Origin: JACCZX01 sp963801035
GTDB lineage: Bacteria > Pseudomonadota > Gammaproteobacteria > Burkholderiales > Burkholderiaceae_F
Reading direction: 5' to 3'
Assembly (NCBI GenBank): GCA_963801035.1
Contig: CAWDDF010000005.1
Coordinates: 124,001-188,000, forward strand
Length of the DNA stretch: 64,000 nt
The translations under genes were made by a program, and so were the position numbers. The notes beneath the pieces were generated by a model that was not told the DNA's origin, searched no databases, and worked only from the letters and a program-made list of their open reading frames with translations. Below, one piece after another: positions 54,138 through 63,627 of the stretch (positions are counted from its first letter, which is position 1; every line of letters starts with the position of its first letter).

Positions 54138-54341
54138 ATGCCTTTTGCAAACAAACCGAACGGGTTGCAACGCAGCCCCGATGGCAAGTCGCCGACTTCG
54201 GTCGAACCGAACGCAGCTGGCGGGGTCGAGTGGAATACCACGCAGCTGTTCGGCGCCGCGCATGAGGTGGGTATTCGTCACGAGGGACACTTGTATCGGC
54301 TGCGTCGCACCAAGCTCGGCAAGTTGATTCTGACCAAATAG
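54138..54341 (+). CDS. hemP: Hemin-uptake HemP-family small protein
   Basis: 67 residues from the ATG at 54138. The last half, EWNTTQLFGAAHEVGIRHEG followed by YRLRRTKLGKLILTK, matches the HemP domain, which ends in (K/R)LILTK. HemP acts with haem-uptake genes and, in Burkholderia, is a regulator of haem uptake. Here it lies 16 bp after fbpA and probably shares its Fur-controlled transcript. No haem receptor is seen next to it. Confidence 0.85.
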   Translation: MPFANKPNGLQRSPDGKSPTSVEPNAAGGVEWNTTQLFGAAHEVGIRHEGHLYRLRRTKLGKLILTK

Positions 54342-54515
54342 GAGAGTTCACGTAAGTCTTCCCTGACCTGGTAGCCAGCCAGCGCGCGAGTCATTGTTCT
54401 CTTACCGCATAGCGCGCCTGAACAAGGGTCATGCCGCGTGCCGGTTGACTCCGCAAGCCAAAGGTCTCTTTATTTTTTTAATCATTACTGCCAAAGCAAA
54501 TCTTTTTAGCTGAAG

Positions 54516-54538
54516 CGCCGCGCTCGCAAGGCGCGGCG
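54516..54538. terminator. GC-rich hairpin downstream of hemP
   Basis: A perfect 8-bp inverted repeat (CGCCGCGC / GCGCGGCG) with a 7-nt loop lies in the 235-bp gap between hemP and the next gene. It is preceded by a T-rich stretch (TTTATTTTTTTAA near 54470) but has no T-run after it on the + strand. On the - strand the T-rich tract would be on the wrong side too. Function is uncertain: terminator, attenuator or processing site. The gap holds no other feature. Confidence 0.35.
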
Positions 54539-54576
54539 TTAGTCTCTCAAGTACCCGCGCCCGCTACCATCGGGCG

Positions 54577-56178
54577 ATGGACAAGCCGCTCGACGTGTTG
54601 ATCATTGGGGCCGGCCATAACGGCCTCACGTGTGCGTGCTATCTGGCAGCGGCGGGACTGAGCGTTCGCGTCGTCGAGGGCAGAAGTGTCGTCGGCGGCG
54701 CTGCGGTTACAGAGGAATTCTTTCCGGGCTTTCGCAACTCGACCGCGAGTTACACGGTGAGCCTGCTGAATCCGCAGGTGATTCGCGATCTCCGTCTCGC
54801 GCATCACGGGCTGCGAATCGTCGAGCGGCCGATCTCAAATTTCGTACCGCTGCTCGACGGCCGCTATCTGAAGTTCGGCGATGCTGCAGAAAGTGCGACA
54901 GCGCCGAGTGCCGAAGTGGCCAAGTTTTCACTGCGTGACGCAGAAAGACTGCCATCGTTCTATGCGCGGCTTGATCGCATCGCGGATCAACTTCGTCAAT
55001 GGATCCTGCAATCGCCACCCAACCTCGGCGGACCTTTCATCGTCGAAGGATGGCGCGACCTGGTCGCAGCGGGCAAGCTGCTGTTGCAAATGGGACGGCT
55101 GCCACGAGAAGGACAGCGTGACCTGGTCGATGTCTTCACCAAGAGCGCTGGCGACTGGCTCGATTCATGGTTCGAGTCCGAGCCACTGAAAGCGGTGCTC
55201 GGATGGGATTCCATTGTTGGCAACTACGCGAGCCCTTATGCGTCCGGCTCGGCGTACGTGCTGCTGCATCACGTGTTCGGTGAAGTCAACGGCAAACGCG
55301 GCAAATGGGGACACGCGATCGGCGGCATGGGTGCGATCACGCAGGCAATGGCGGCCGAAGCGCGCGCACGCGGTGTGCACATCGACGTCGACCAACCGGT
55401 GCAGCGAGTTATCGTTGAGAACGGCCGTGCCACCGGCGTGGAATTGAAATCAGGCGAAGCGGTGCGCGCGCGGGCGGTAGTAGCTAACGTGACGCCGAAG
55501 CTGCTGTATCAGCGATTGGTCGATTCGACAGCCCTGCCGGCGGACTTCGTCGAGGCGATCGGCCGCACAAAGTATGGATCGGGAACGTTTCGCATCAACG
55601 TTGCGCTGTCGGAGCTGCCTGACTTTTCAGCGCTGCCCGGTACCAGCATGCAGCCGCACCACGCCAGCGGCATCACCTTCGCCCCTTCGCTCGCTTACAT
55701 GGATCGCGCATGGCACGACGCGGTTGCTGATGGATACTCGCGCGAGCCGGTGGTGGAGATGTTGATTCCAAGTGTTGTCGACGACTCGCTTGCACCGCCG
55801 GGACAACACGTCGCCAGTCTGTTTTGCCAGCAGTTCGCGCCAACGGCGGATTGGTCGTCGTTGAAGGAAGGAGCAGTGCAAGCGATCTTCGATGTGGTGC
55901 AAAGCCATTGCCCAAACTTTCGTGGATCGCTGCTCGGCCACCGTGCGCTATCGCCCGCCGATCTCGAAAGCGAGTTTGGATTGACCGGAGGCGACATCTT
56001 CCATGGCCAACTTTCGCCGGATCAACTGTTCTCGATGAGGCCCGTGCTGGGTTACGCGCGTTATCGCGGCCCGATTACAGGGCTGTACCACTGCGGCTCC
56101 GGCGCGCACCCAGGGGGTGGTGTGACCGGCGCGCCGGGACATAACGCCGCGCGTGAAATCATTCGCGACATCGCGTAG
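54577..56178 (+). CDS. FAD-dependent oxidoreductase of the PYROXD2/CrtI family
   Basis: 533 residues. The N-terminal dinucleotide-binding motif is DVLIIGAGHNGLTCACYLAA, continuing with a GG-doublet region (EGRSVVGGAAVTEEFFPGF). TASYTVSLLNPQVIRDLRL is typical of the phytoene-desaturase-like PYROXD2 branch. The second conserved block is GMGAITQAMAAEARARGVHI. The end YHCGSGAHPGGGVTGAPGHN binds FAD. It is not near carotenoid genes, so it is more likely the ubiquitous PYROXD2-like oxidoreductase of unknown substrate than a true CrtI. Confidence 0.88.
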   Translation: MDKPLDVLIIGAGHNGLTCACYLAAAGLSVRVVEGRSVVGGAAVTEEFFPGFRNSTASYTVSLLNPQVIRDLRLAHHGLRIVERPISNFVPLLDGRYLKFGDAAESATAPSAEVAKFSLRDAERLPSFYARLDRIADQLRQWILQSPPNLGGPFIVEGWRDLVAAGKLLLQMGRLPREGQRDLVDVFTKSAGDWLDSWFESEPLKAVLGWDSIVGNYASPYASGSAYVLLHHVFGEVNGKRGKWGHAIGGMGAITQAMAAEARARGVHIDVDQPVQRVIVENGRATGVELKSGEAVRARAVVANVTPKLLYQRLVDSTALPADFVEAIGRTKYGSGTFRINVALSELPDFSALPGTSMQPHHASGITFAPSLAYMDRAWHDAVADGYSREPVVEMLIPSVVDDSLAPPGQHVASLFCQQFAPTADWSSLKEGAVQAIFDVVQSHCPNFRGSLLGHRALSPADLESEFGLTGGDIFHGQLSPDQLFSMRPVLGYARYRGPITGLYHCGSGAHPGGGVTGAPGHNAAREIIRDIA

Positions 56179-58903
56179 TTAGCTTTGCAAACCAGCGGTC
56201 AGTTCGACATTTCCACCGGCTGCGGCGGTATTGATCGTCACCGCGCGCTCAGCACAAAAGCGCTGCAGATAGCGGGGACCGCCGGCCTTGGGCCCGGTGC
56301 CCGACAATCCTTCGCCACCAAACGGCTGACTTCCGACGACAGCGCCGATGATGTTCCGGTTGACGTACAGGTTGCCGACACGTGCACGCTGCGTTACGTG
56401 CTCCACGCGAGCGTCTAATCGCGTGTGCAGGCCCATTGTCAACCCGTAACCTGTCGTGTTGATCGCGTCGATGACCTTGTCGAGGTCGTGCCTGTCGTAC
56501 CGGATCACGTGCAGTATCGGACCGAAGTTTTCGCTTTCGAGGTCTCCGATGGCGTCGATTTCGTAGGCGATTGGCGCGAAATAATGACCGCGCATTGGTC
56601 CACTAAGGCCCGCGGGCAAATCGCATTCGTACACGCGCTTCCCATGTGCGCGGAGCCAATCGCCGTGCTGTTGCAGCAATGAAAGTTGCTCGGAGTCAAT
56701 GACAGGGCCCACATCAGTACGTGGATCGGCCGGATCCCCGATGATCAGCTCGCGCATTGCACCGGCGATCATTGCCGTCATGGAGTCCGCAACATCGCGT
56801 TGAACGAACAGCACGCGCAGCGCGGAACAACGCTGTCCGCTCGAGCGAAACGCGCTGCTGATGACCGCGTCGGTGACTTGCTCAGGTAGTGCACTCGAGT
56901 CGACGATCATCGCGTTTTGTCCGCCCGTTTCTGCGATCAACACGCCGATCGGCGAGTCGCGCGCCGCCAAAGCCCGGTTGATCGCACGCGCCGTTGCGGT
57001 TGACCCGGTGAAGGCAACGCCGGCGACGCGCGGATCGGAGGTTAGAGTCCGTCCGACCGTTTCTCCGCGACCAAGCACGAGCTGCAGCACCTCGCGCGGA
57101 ACGCCGGCATCGAACATCATCTGTACAGCGCGGTATGCGATGAGCGGCGTTTGCTCCGCCGGTTTGGCAATGACACTGTTGCCCGCGACGAGCGCGGCGG
57201 CGATCTGGCCGCCAAATATCGCCAATGGAAAATTCCATGGGCTGATGCAGACGAAGACTCCGCGTCCAGCGAGACGCAGCTCGTTCGACTCGCCGGCGGG
57301 TCCCGGTAGCGGCTCGAGTTTCATCTGTGCGCGACCGACAGCAGCGTAGTAGCGGCAGAAATCGATCGCCTCTCGCACTTCCATATGCGCGTCAAGCATC
57401 GTGCGGCCGGCTTCGCGCACGATCAAAGCTGCGAGTTCGTCGTGCGCCGCTTCCCAGGTATCCGCGACTTTGTCGACGATGGCGGCGCGTGCATCGACAC
57501 CGAGTGCATCCCAGCCGCGCATCGATGCGCTCGCTGTTGTCGACTGCACGGGTTGCATCGTTCGAAGTCGATTCGACAACTGATCCCACGATGTCGCGCA
57601 GCCGCGCCGGGTTGCGCACATCAGCGCCACTCGAACCGACTGTTTGGCCGCTGATCAAGGAAGTTGCCGCCACAGGTGCCGATCGCGCCACGGCTTCGGT
57701 CGTCTTAAGCAGCGACGGCGCGTATTGCAGATCGATGCCGCGGGAATTGCGGCGTTCGGCGAAGAGCTGCCGGCCTGTAGGCAGCGCCGACGACGGAGCA
57801 TCGGACGCGAGGTAGCTGCGCGCCTGTTCATAGACATCGGTAACCAGCGACTGCGATGGCACTGAGCTATCGGTGATCTGGTGAACAAACGACGTGTTCG
57901 CACCATTTTCAAGCAGGCGCCGAACGAGGTAGGCAAGGAGGTCGCGAAACTCACCGACCGGCGCATAGACGCGCACGCGCGTGTCTGGCTGATCTGCAAG
58001 CAGTGCGTCATACAGCGGATCTCCCATGCCGTGCAACCGCTGAAACTCGTATTGCTGAGCACCGGACTTGCTGGAAAACTCGCGCGCGAATTCAAGAATC
58101 GATGCGACCGTCAACGCGTTGTGTGTCGCAAATTGTGAATACACAGGCGCCGGGTGGCTTAAAAGTCGGCGTGCTACGGATAGGAATGAAATATCAGTTG
58201 CCCACTTGCGAGTAAAGACTGGAAAGCCTGCCATGCCAAGCTCCTGCGCGCGCTTGATCTCGGCGTCCCAATAAGCACCTTTGACGAGCCTGATCGCAAT
58301 CGGTCTGCGCAGCTCTTCGCTCGCTTGCAACAGATGATCGACTGCACGCAATGCGCGCGGCTGATAACTCTGTACGGCAAGCCCAAGCCCTGGCCAGTCG
58401 TCCAATGATGGCTCGCGCATCAGCCGCTCGAACATTGCGATATGCAAGACGAGCCGCTCAGACTCCTCTGCATCGACTGTCATGTTGACGTTTGCCGAGC
58501 GCGCTAGCTTGGCAAGCTCCACCAGTCGTGGATACAGCTCGCGCTCGCATCGCTCAATCTGCGCAGTCTCGAAGCGAGGATGAATGGCGGACAGCTTGAC
58601 CGATATTCCATCGCGTGCGGTCCAGTCTGCACTGCCCTCCTGTTTTAGCGCGCTCCGCAACGACTCGAGTGCTTCAACGTACGAGGTGTAAGAGCGATCG
58701 GCATCGGCGCGCGTACGGGCACCTTCGCCGAGCATGTCGAATGAATACGTCACGCGAGAATCGGGCCGCCGTTTGATGCGCGCGATCGCGTCCGGCAAAT
58801 TTGTTGCGAATACGAATTGGTCACCGAAGCGGCGGATGCCGTCGATCACTAGCGGGCGCAGTGCACTTTTGGCAAGCCACGCACGCAGTTTTGCTGCGCC
58901 CCC

Positions 58904-58970
58904 GGTGGCTTCGCGCCCGCCCCCCATGGGGGCGCGCGATGAGCTTGGGGCGGCCCGGCGCTCATCGCGT
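58904..58970. repeat. Palindromic REP-like element inside putA
   Basis: A perfect 10-bp inverted repeat (CGCGATGAGC at 58935-58944 and GCTCATCGCG at 58960-58969, 15-nt loop) follows a 12-bp palindrome CCCCCATGGGGG (58921-58932). The stretch is G/C-rich and codes poorly compared with the flanking putA sequence. The stop codon that ends the PutA arm lies inside it. Confidence 0.65.
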
Positions 58971-59493
58971 GAGCCATCGATCGATAGCATCTTGCAGCTC
59001 CGCATCGGCGGCGGTGTGGCCCGCAATCTTCAACGCGGTGGCGAGCACGCGTGTGACAAAGTTGGCATCCATGCCGATTCGCGAATCGCGGAAGTGGGCA
59101 AGCTTCTCGGCGATCAGCCAAGTCTGCGTTTCCGCGTCCGGAGCGCGTAACAACGCTTCGGCCAACCGCAGCAACGCAATACCTTCGGGCGTTGCGAGCG
59201 GAAACGAATTCAGCAGGTTCTGCGCCGAGAGCAAGGCAGTATCTGCAGCGCGAACCGCATCGATGTAGCGCAACGCACGCGCGCGCGAAGCCTCGCGTAT
59301 CGAAGCTGCAGGAACATCGGTTGCCACGGCTGAGACGGCACGGCGCTCGTCCTCATAGGGATCGCCGAGATCAGGCAACCGGCGCAACGCTTCCAGGACT
59401 TCCCGCAACACGGCTCCCGCATCGTGAACTCGTTGAAATTTAGCACCGCGCTTCGCGTTGGTCGGCAACGGCGCCGGCCACCTCGTCGGTTCG

Positions 59494-59499
59494 TATAAT
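59494..59499 (+). promoter_or_regulatory. -10-like element upstream of etfB
   Basis: A perfect TATAAT in GC-rich surroundings, 27 bp before the etfB ATG. No good -35 hexamer is seen at the normal distance, so assignment as the etfBA promoter is tentative. Confidence 0.35.
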
Positions 59500-59525
59500 C
59501 GTCGGCTGCACATTCTGGATCCACG

Positions 59526-60275
59526 ATGAAAATCCTTGTTCCCGTAAAGCGAGTCGTCGACTACAACGTCAAGGTGCGTGTGAAGTCGGACAAGAGCGGC
59601 GTCGACCTTGCCAACGTCAAAATGTCGATGAATCCCTTCGACGAGATCGCGATCGAGGAGGCGGTGCGGCTGAAAGAAGCGGGCGTGGCTACTGAGGTAG
59701 TCGCGGTGTCATGCGGCATCTTGCAGTGCCAGGAAACGTTGCGCACTGCGATGGCGATCGGCGCAGACCGTGCGATTCTGGTGGAGACCAACGTGGAACT
59801 GCAGCCGCTAGCAGTCGCGAAGCTGCTGAAAGCGATTGTCGACAAGGAAAAGCCGCAGCTCGTGATCGCGGGCAAGCAGGCGATCGACGACGATGCGAAT
59901 CAGACAGGCCAGATGCTTGCTGCGCTGGCCGATATGCCGCAAGCGACATTCGCTTCGAAGGTGCAAATCGCCGATGGGCGAGCGCAAGTCACCCGCGAAG
60001 TCGACGGCGGGCTGGAAACGATTTCAGTTGCTCTACCGGCAGTCATCACTACAGATCTGCGGCTGAATGAGCCGCGCTATGTGACGCTGCCGAACATCAT
60101 GAAGGCGAAGAAAAAGCCGCTCGAGATTCTGAAGCCCGAAGATCTCGGCGTCGACGTGACGCCGAGATTGAAGACGCTGCAGGTAACCGAGCCCTCTGGG
60201 CGCAAGGCCGGCATCAAGGTTGCCGACGCTGCAACCTTGGTTGCAAAGCTCAAGACCGAAGCGAAGGTGATTTGA
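59526..60275 (+). CDS. etfB: Electron transfer flavoprotein beta subunit
   Basis: 249 residues. The start MKILVPVKRVVDYNVKVRVK and MSMNPFDEIAIEEAVRLKEA are characteristic of EtfB. The AMP-binding region is VIAGKQAIDDDANQTGQML. DLRLNEPRYVTLPNIMKAKK is the near-universal EtfB signature. With EtfA it carries electrons from acyl-CoA and related dehydrogenases to ETF-ubiquinone oxidoreductase. The stop overlaps the etfA ATG by one base (TGATG). Confidence 0.96.
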   Translation: MKILVPVKRVVDYNVKVRVKSDKSGVDLANVKMSMNPFDEIAIEEAVRLKEAGVATEVVAVSCGILQCQETLRTAMAIGADRAILVETNVELQPLAVAKLLKAIVDKEKPQLVIAGKQAIDDDANQTGQMLAALADMPQATFASKVQIADGRAQVTREVDGGLETISVALPAVITTDLRLNEPRYVTLPNIMKAKKKPLEILKPEDLGVDVTPRLKTLQVTEPSGRKAGIKVADAATLVAKLKTEAKVI

Positions 60276-61207
60276 TGCCCGCTCTAGTGCTTGCCGAACA
60301 TGATGGTAAAACGGTCCGTCCTGCCACGTTGAACACCGTTACGGCGGCGGCAAAGGCTGGCGGCGAAGTGCACATCCTCGTAGTCGGTCACAACGCCGCC
60401 GATGCTGCTAACGCGGCCGCGAAGATCAGCGGTGTGTCGAAAGTATTTCTGGCCGATGGCGCGCAGTTCGCCGATGGTCTCGCTGAACCTATTGCGGCGC
60501 AGATTGTTTCGATGGCCGAGGGCTATTCGCATTTGTTCGCCGCCGCCACTGCGTATGGAAAGAATATTTTGCCGCGCGTGGCGGCCAAGCTCGACGCCGC
60601 GCAGATCTCGGATATCAGCAGTGTCGAATCTGCTGACACCTTCACCCGCCCGATCTACGCCGGCAATGCGATCGCGACGGTGCAATCGAGCGATCCGATC
60701 AAGGTCGTCACTGCGCGTCCGACGAGCTTCGAGCCGGTTGCGAGTGAAGGTGGCGCCGCGACGGTTGAAACGGTTGCGGCCGTCGCAGCAGGCGATGCAT
60801 CGCGCTTCATGTCACGCGATGTCGTCAAGTTGGATCGTCCGGAGTTGCAGGGCGCGAAGATTGTCATCTCGGGTGGACGCGGTATCGGCTCCGCTGAAAA
60901 TTTCAAGCTGCTCGAGCCGTTGGCCGACAAGTTGAATGCTGCGATCGGGGCATCGCGCGCCGCAGTTGATGCTGGCTATGCCCCTAACGACTGGCAGGTT
61001 GGACAGACAGGCAAGGTGGTGGCGCCGCAGCTGTATATCGCCGTTGGCATCTCGGGGGCGATTCAACATCTGGCCGGTATGAAAGACTCGAAGGTGATTG
61101 TCGCAATCAACAAGGACGCCGAAGCACCGATCTTTCAGATCGCCGACTACGGGCTGGTCGGAGATCTATTCGAAGTAGTTCCGCAGATCGTCAAGGAACT
61201 GGGTTAG
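60275..61207 (+). CDS. etfA: Electron transfer flavoprotein alpha subunit
   Basis: 310 residues from the ATG at 60275. The N-terminal ETF domain includes GGEVHILVVGHNAADAANAA. The C-terminal FAD-binding domain has the hallmarks IVISGGRGIGSAENFKLLEP, ASRAAVDAGYAPNDWQVGQT, YIAVGISGAIQHLAGMKDSK and VIVAINKDAEAPIFQIADYG. It forms the FAD-binding partner of EtfB. The acyl-CoA dehydrogenase gene follows after 3 bp. Confidence 0.97.
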   Translation: MPALVLAEHDGKTVRPATLNTVTAAAKAGGEVHILVVGHNAADAANAAAKISGVSKVFLADGAQFADGLAEPIAAQIVSMAEGYSHLFAAATAYGKNILPRVAAKLDAAQISDISSVESADTFTRPIYAGNAIATVQSSDPIKVVTARPTSFEPVASEGGAATVETVAAVAAGDASRFMSRDVVKLDRPELQGAKIVISGGRGIGSAENFKLLEPLADKLNAAIGASRAAVDAGYAPNDWQVGQTGKVVAPQLYIAVGISGAIQHLAGMKDSKVIVAINKDAEAPIFQIADYGLVGDLFEVVPQIVKELG

Positions 61208-61210
61208 TCA

Positions 61211-63010
61211 ATGAGCTACGTCGCCCCCGTCAAGGACATGCTGTTCGTGTTGCACGAACTGGCGGACTTGAAAGAGATCCAACGGCTGCCAGGGTGCGAG
61301 GATGCAACCGACGAGACGGTGCAAGCCGTCGTCGAAGAAAACGCCCGCTTCATGAGCGGAGTCGTGGCACCGCTCAACTGGAGCGGTGACATTCAGCCGG
61401 CAAAGTGGGACAACGGCGTTGTCACGACTACGCCCGGATTCAAGGCGGCGTTTCGTTCGTTTGTCGAAGCCGGTTGGCAAGGCGTGCAGCACCCCACGCA
61501 ATATGGTGGACAGGGTCTCCCAAAGGTCGTTGCCGCTCCTTGCATGGAAATGATGCAGGCGGCGAATCTGTCCTTCGCTTTGTGCCCTCTACTGACCGAC
61601 GGCGCGATCGAAGCGTTGCTGGTTGCGGGCTCGGACGAGCAGAAAGAGGCGTATCTCACAAGGCTGATTGACGGTAGCTGGACAGGAACGATGAACTTGA
61701 CCGAGCCGCAAGCGGGCTCGGACCTGGCGCAGGTGCGAACCAGGGCGGTACCGCAGGGCGACGGCACGTATCGATTGTTCGGTCAGAAAATCTACATTAC
61801 CTACGGTGAGCACGACCTGGCCGACAACATCGTGCACCTCGTGTTGGCGCGTACGCCTGACGCGCCCGCCGGCGTAAAGGGGATCTCGCTCTTCATCGTC
61901 CCGAAGTTCTTGTTTGATGCCGACGGCAAGCTCGGCAAGCGGAACGATGTCTATTGTGCGTCGATCGAGCATAAGCTCGGCATCAAGGCTAGTCCCACCT
62001 GCGTCCTGATCTTCGGCGACGACAAGGGCGAGACTGGGGCAGGCGCAATCGGCACGCTGATCGGCGAAGAAAATCGCGGCCTCGAATACATGTTCATCAT
62101 GATGAATGCGGCACGGTTCCAGGTCGGTATGCAAGGCATCGCGATATCGGACCGTGCGTATCAGAAGGCGGTCGAGCACGCGAAAGAACGCGTTCAGAGC
62201 CGGGCTGTCGAGGGATCGAGCGGACCCGTGTCGATCATTCATCATCCCGACGTTCGGCGCATGCTGATGTTCATGCGCTCAAACACCGAAGCGGCGCGTG
62301 CCGTTGCGTACGTGGCTGCCGGGTATAGCGACATCGCGCAGCATCATCCAAGCGCGGACCGCCGAGCGGGTGCGATGGCTGCTTACGAATATCTGGTGCC
62401 GATCGTCAAAGGATGGTCGACCGAAATGTCAATCGACGTCACGTCGACCGGCGTTCAGGTCCACGGCGGGATGGGATTCATCGAAGAAACCGGCGCCGCG
62501 CAGTATTACCGCGACGCGCGCATCCTGACTATTTACGAAGGCACGACCGCCATTCAGGCGAACGACCTTGTGGGCCGCAAGACCGCACGCGATGGTGGCA
62601 GGACCGCGCGCATGTTTATCGAGCAGATGCGCGCATCTGCCGGCGAGACGCAGGCGCTCGGCCCCGAGTTGCAGGCGATCGGAGCGCGCCTCGCCTCTGC
62701 GGTCGATGCATATGAGTCCGTCGTCGATTACATCGTCAACGAGTACAAGAGCGATATTCGCGGCGTATTCGCTGGGTCGGTGCCTTACGTGAAGCTAGCG
62801 GGCATCGTTCATGGCGGATGGCAGATGACGCGCGCGGCGCTCGCGGCGGCGCGTCGCATCGACGAGGGCGCGGACGTCGAGTTTTGCCGCGCGAAAGTTG
62901 CAACCGCACGCTTCTTTGCCGATCACATGTTGGTAACCGTGCCCTCGATCGCGGAGAGCATTGTGGGAGGCAGCGTCGGCACCCTCGCACTTGCCGAGGA
63001 GCAATTCTGA
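61211..63010 (+). CDS. Acyl-CoA dehydrogenase (long form, ~600 aa)
   Basis: 599 residues, longer than the 380-residue short-chain type because of extra N- and C-terminal regions. Motifs include TGTMNLTEPQAGSDLAQVRT, KIYITYGEHDLADNIVHLVL, and MGFIEETGAAQYYRDARIL, followed by IYEGTTAIQANDLVGRKTA with the catalytic Glu. It oxidises an acyl-CoA to the enoyl-CoA and passes electrons to the EtfBA encoded just upstream. Chain-length preference cannot be told; the extended C-terminal domain is common in Burkholderiales 'fadE-like' genes next to etfBA. Confidence 0.94.
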   Translation: MSYVAPVKDMLFVLHELADLKEIQRLPGCEDATDETVQAVVEENARFMSGVVAPLNWSGDIQPAKWDNGVVTTTPGFKAAFRSFVEAGWQGVQHPTQYGGQGLPKVVAAPCMEMMQAANLSFALCPLLTDGAIEALLVAGSDEQKEAYLTRLIDGSWTGTMNLTEPQAGSDLAQVRTRAVPQGDGTYRLFGQKIYITYGEHDLADNIVHLVLARTPDAPAGVKGISLFIVPKFLFDADGKLGKRNDVYCASIEHKLGIKASPTCVLIFGDDKGETGAGAIGTLIGEENRGLEYMFIMMNAARFQVGMQGIAISDRAYQKAVEHAKERVQSRAVEGSSGPVSIIHHPDVRRMLMFMRSNTEAARAVAYVAAGYSDIAQHHPSADRRAGAMAAYEYLVPIVKGWSTEMSIDVTSTGVQVHGGMGFIEETGAAQYYRDARILTIYEGTTAIQANDLVGRKTARDGGRTARMFIEQMRASAGETQALGPELQAIGARLASAVDAYESVVDYIVNEYKSDIRGVFAGSVPYVKLAGIVHGGWQMTRAALAAARRIDEGADVEFCRAKVATARFFADHMLVTVPSIAESIVGGSVGTLALAEEQF

Positions 63011-63150
63011 TCCAGTAATAGTCAATTGCTATGACTGGTGTAGCGATAATTAATTTGTTATATGTTCCGAGGCGCGTAGATTGGCGCCGACGACGCAGCA
63101 TTTTGTATCGTTGCGACCTAGTCGTAGGAAAGCGAATTGAGGAGACTGAT

Positions 63151-63570
63151 ATGCAACTCAAAGGCTCAAAAACCGAACAGAATTTGCGTGACGCGTTTGC
63201 AGGTGAATCGCAGGCGAATCGACGCTACTTGTATTTCGCAGCCAAGGCCGATGTCGAGGGCTACAACGACGTCGCGGCGGTGTTTCGTTCGACTGCAGAA
63301 GGTGAGACCGGCCATGCGCACGGACATCTCGAGTATCTCGAGGCCGTCGGCGATCCGGCAACGGGCTTGCCCATCGGTCCGACCAAGTCCAATTTGAAAG
63401 CCGCCATTGCCGGTGAAACACATGAATACACCGACATGTATCCCGGCATGAGCAAGTCGGCGCGCGACGAGGGCTTCGAAGAGATCGCCGACTGGTTCGA
63501 GACGCTAGCCAAGGCCGAGCGCTCGCACGCGAATAAATTCCAGAAGACCCTCGACACAATCGTCGATTGA
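63151..63570 (+). CDS. Rubrerythrin-family ferritin-like protein without rubredoxin domain
   Basis: 139 residues from the ATG at 63151, which has GAGGAG upstream. The di-iron ligand pattern is LRDAFAGESQANRRYLYFA, AEGETGHAHGHLEYLEAVG, IAGETHEYTDMYPGM and AKAERSHANKFQKTLD. The C-terminal Cys-X2-Cys rubredoxin domain of classical rubrerythrin is absent, as in the sulerythrin/erythrin type. It probably reduces peroxide or takes part in oxidative-stress defence; electron donor unknown. The gene lies before an Fe-S oxidoreductase gene. Confidence 0.93.
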   Translation: MQLKGSKTEQNLRDAFAGESQANRRYLYFAAKADVEGYNDVAAVFRSTAEGETGHAHGHLEYLEAVGDPATGLPIGPTKSNLKAAIAGETHEYTDMYPGMSKSARDEGFEEIADWFETLAKAERSHANKFQKTLDTIVD

Positions 63571-63627
63571 CGTTGTTGTCAATAATGTTTGTGTTGCCGG
63601 GCTCGCAGAGACCGGCGGTCTAACCTT

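Larger units (their letters stand above)
56179..59513 (-). pseudogene. putA: Bifunctional proline dehydrogenase/P5C dehydrogenase PutA, interrupted
   Basis: PutA oxidises proline to glutamate. Three open pieces are seen on the - strand. 59513-58962 is the N-terminal arm (LATPEGIALLRLAEALLRAP), which ends in a TGA inside a palindromic repeat. 59026-57392 is the proline dehydrogenase barrel (AIRLVKGAYWDAEIKRAQE; YEFQRLHGMGDPLYDAL; YAPVGEFRDLLAYLVRRLL). 57630-56179 is the aldehyde dehydrogenase (ISPWNFPLAIFGGQIAAAL; LIAETGGQNAMIVD with Glu; RSSGQRCSALR with Cys). Frame changes are near 58965 and 57550. All catalytic regions remain. The start is uncertain and lies close to the divergent etfB. Confidence 0.85.

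Noticed and set aside
54577..56178. Carotenoid biosynthesis (CrtI) gene
   Set aside because: The sequence is nearer the PYROXD2-type branch and there are no crt genes nearby.
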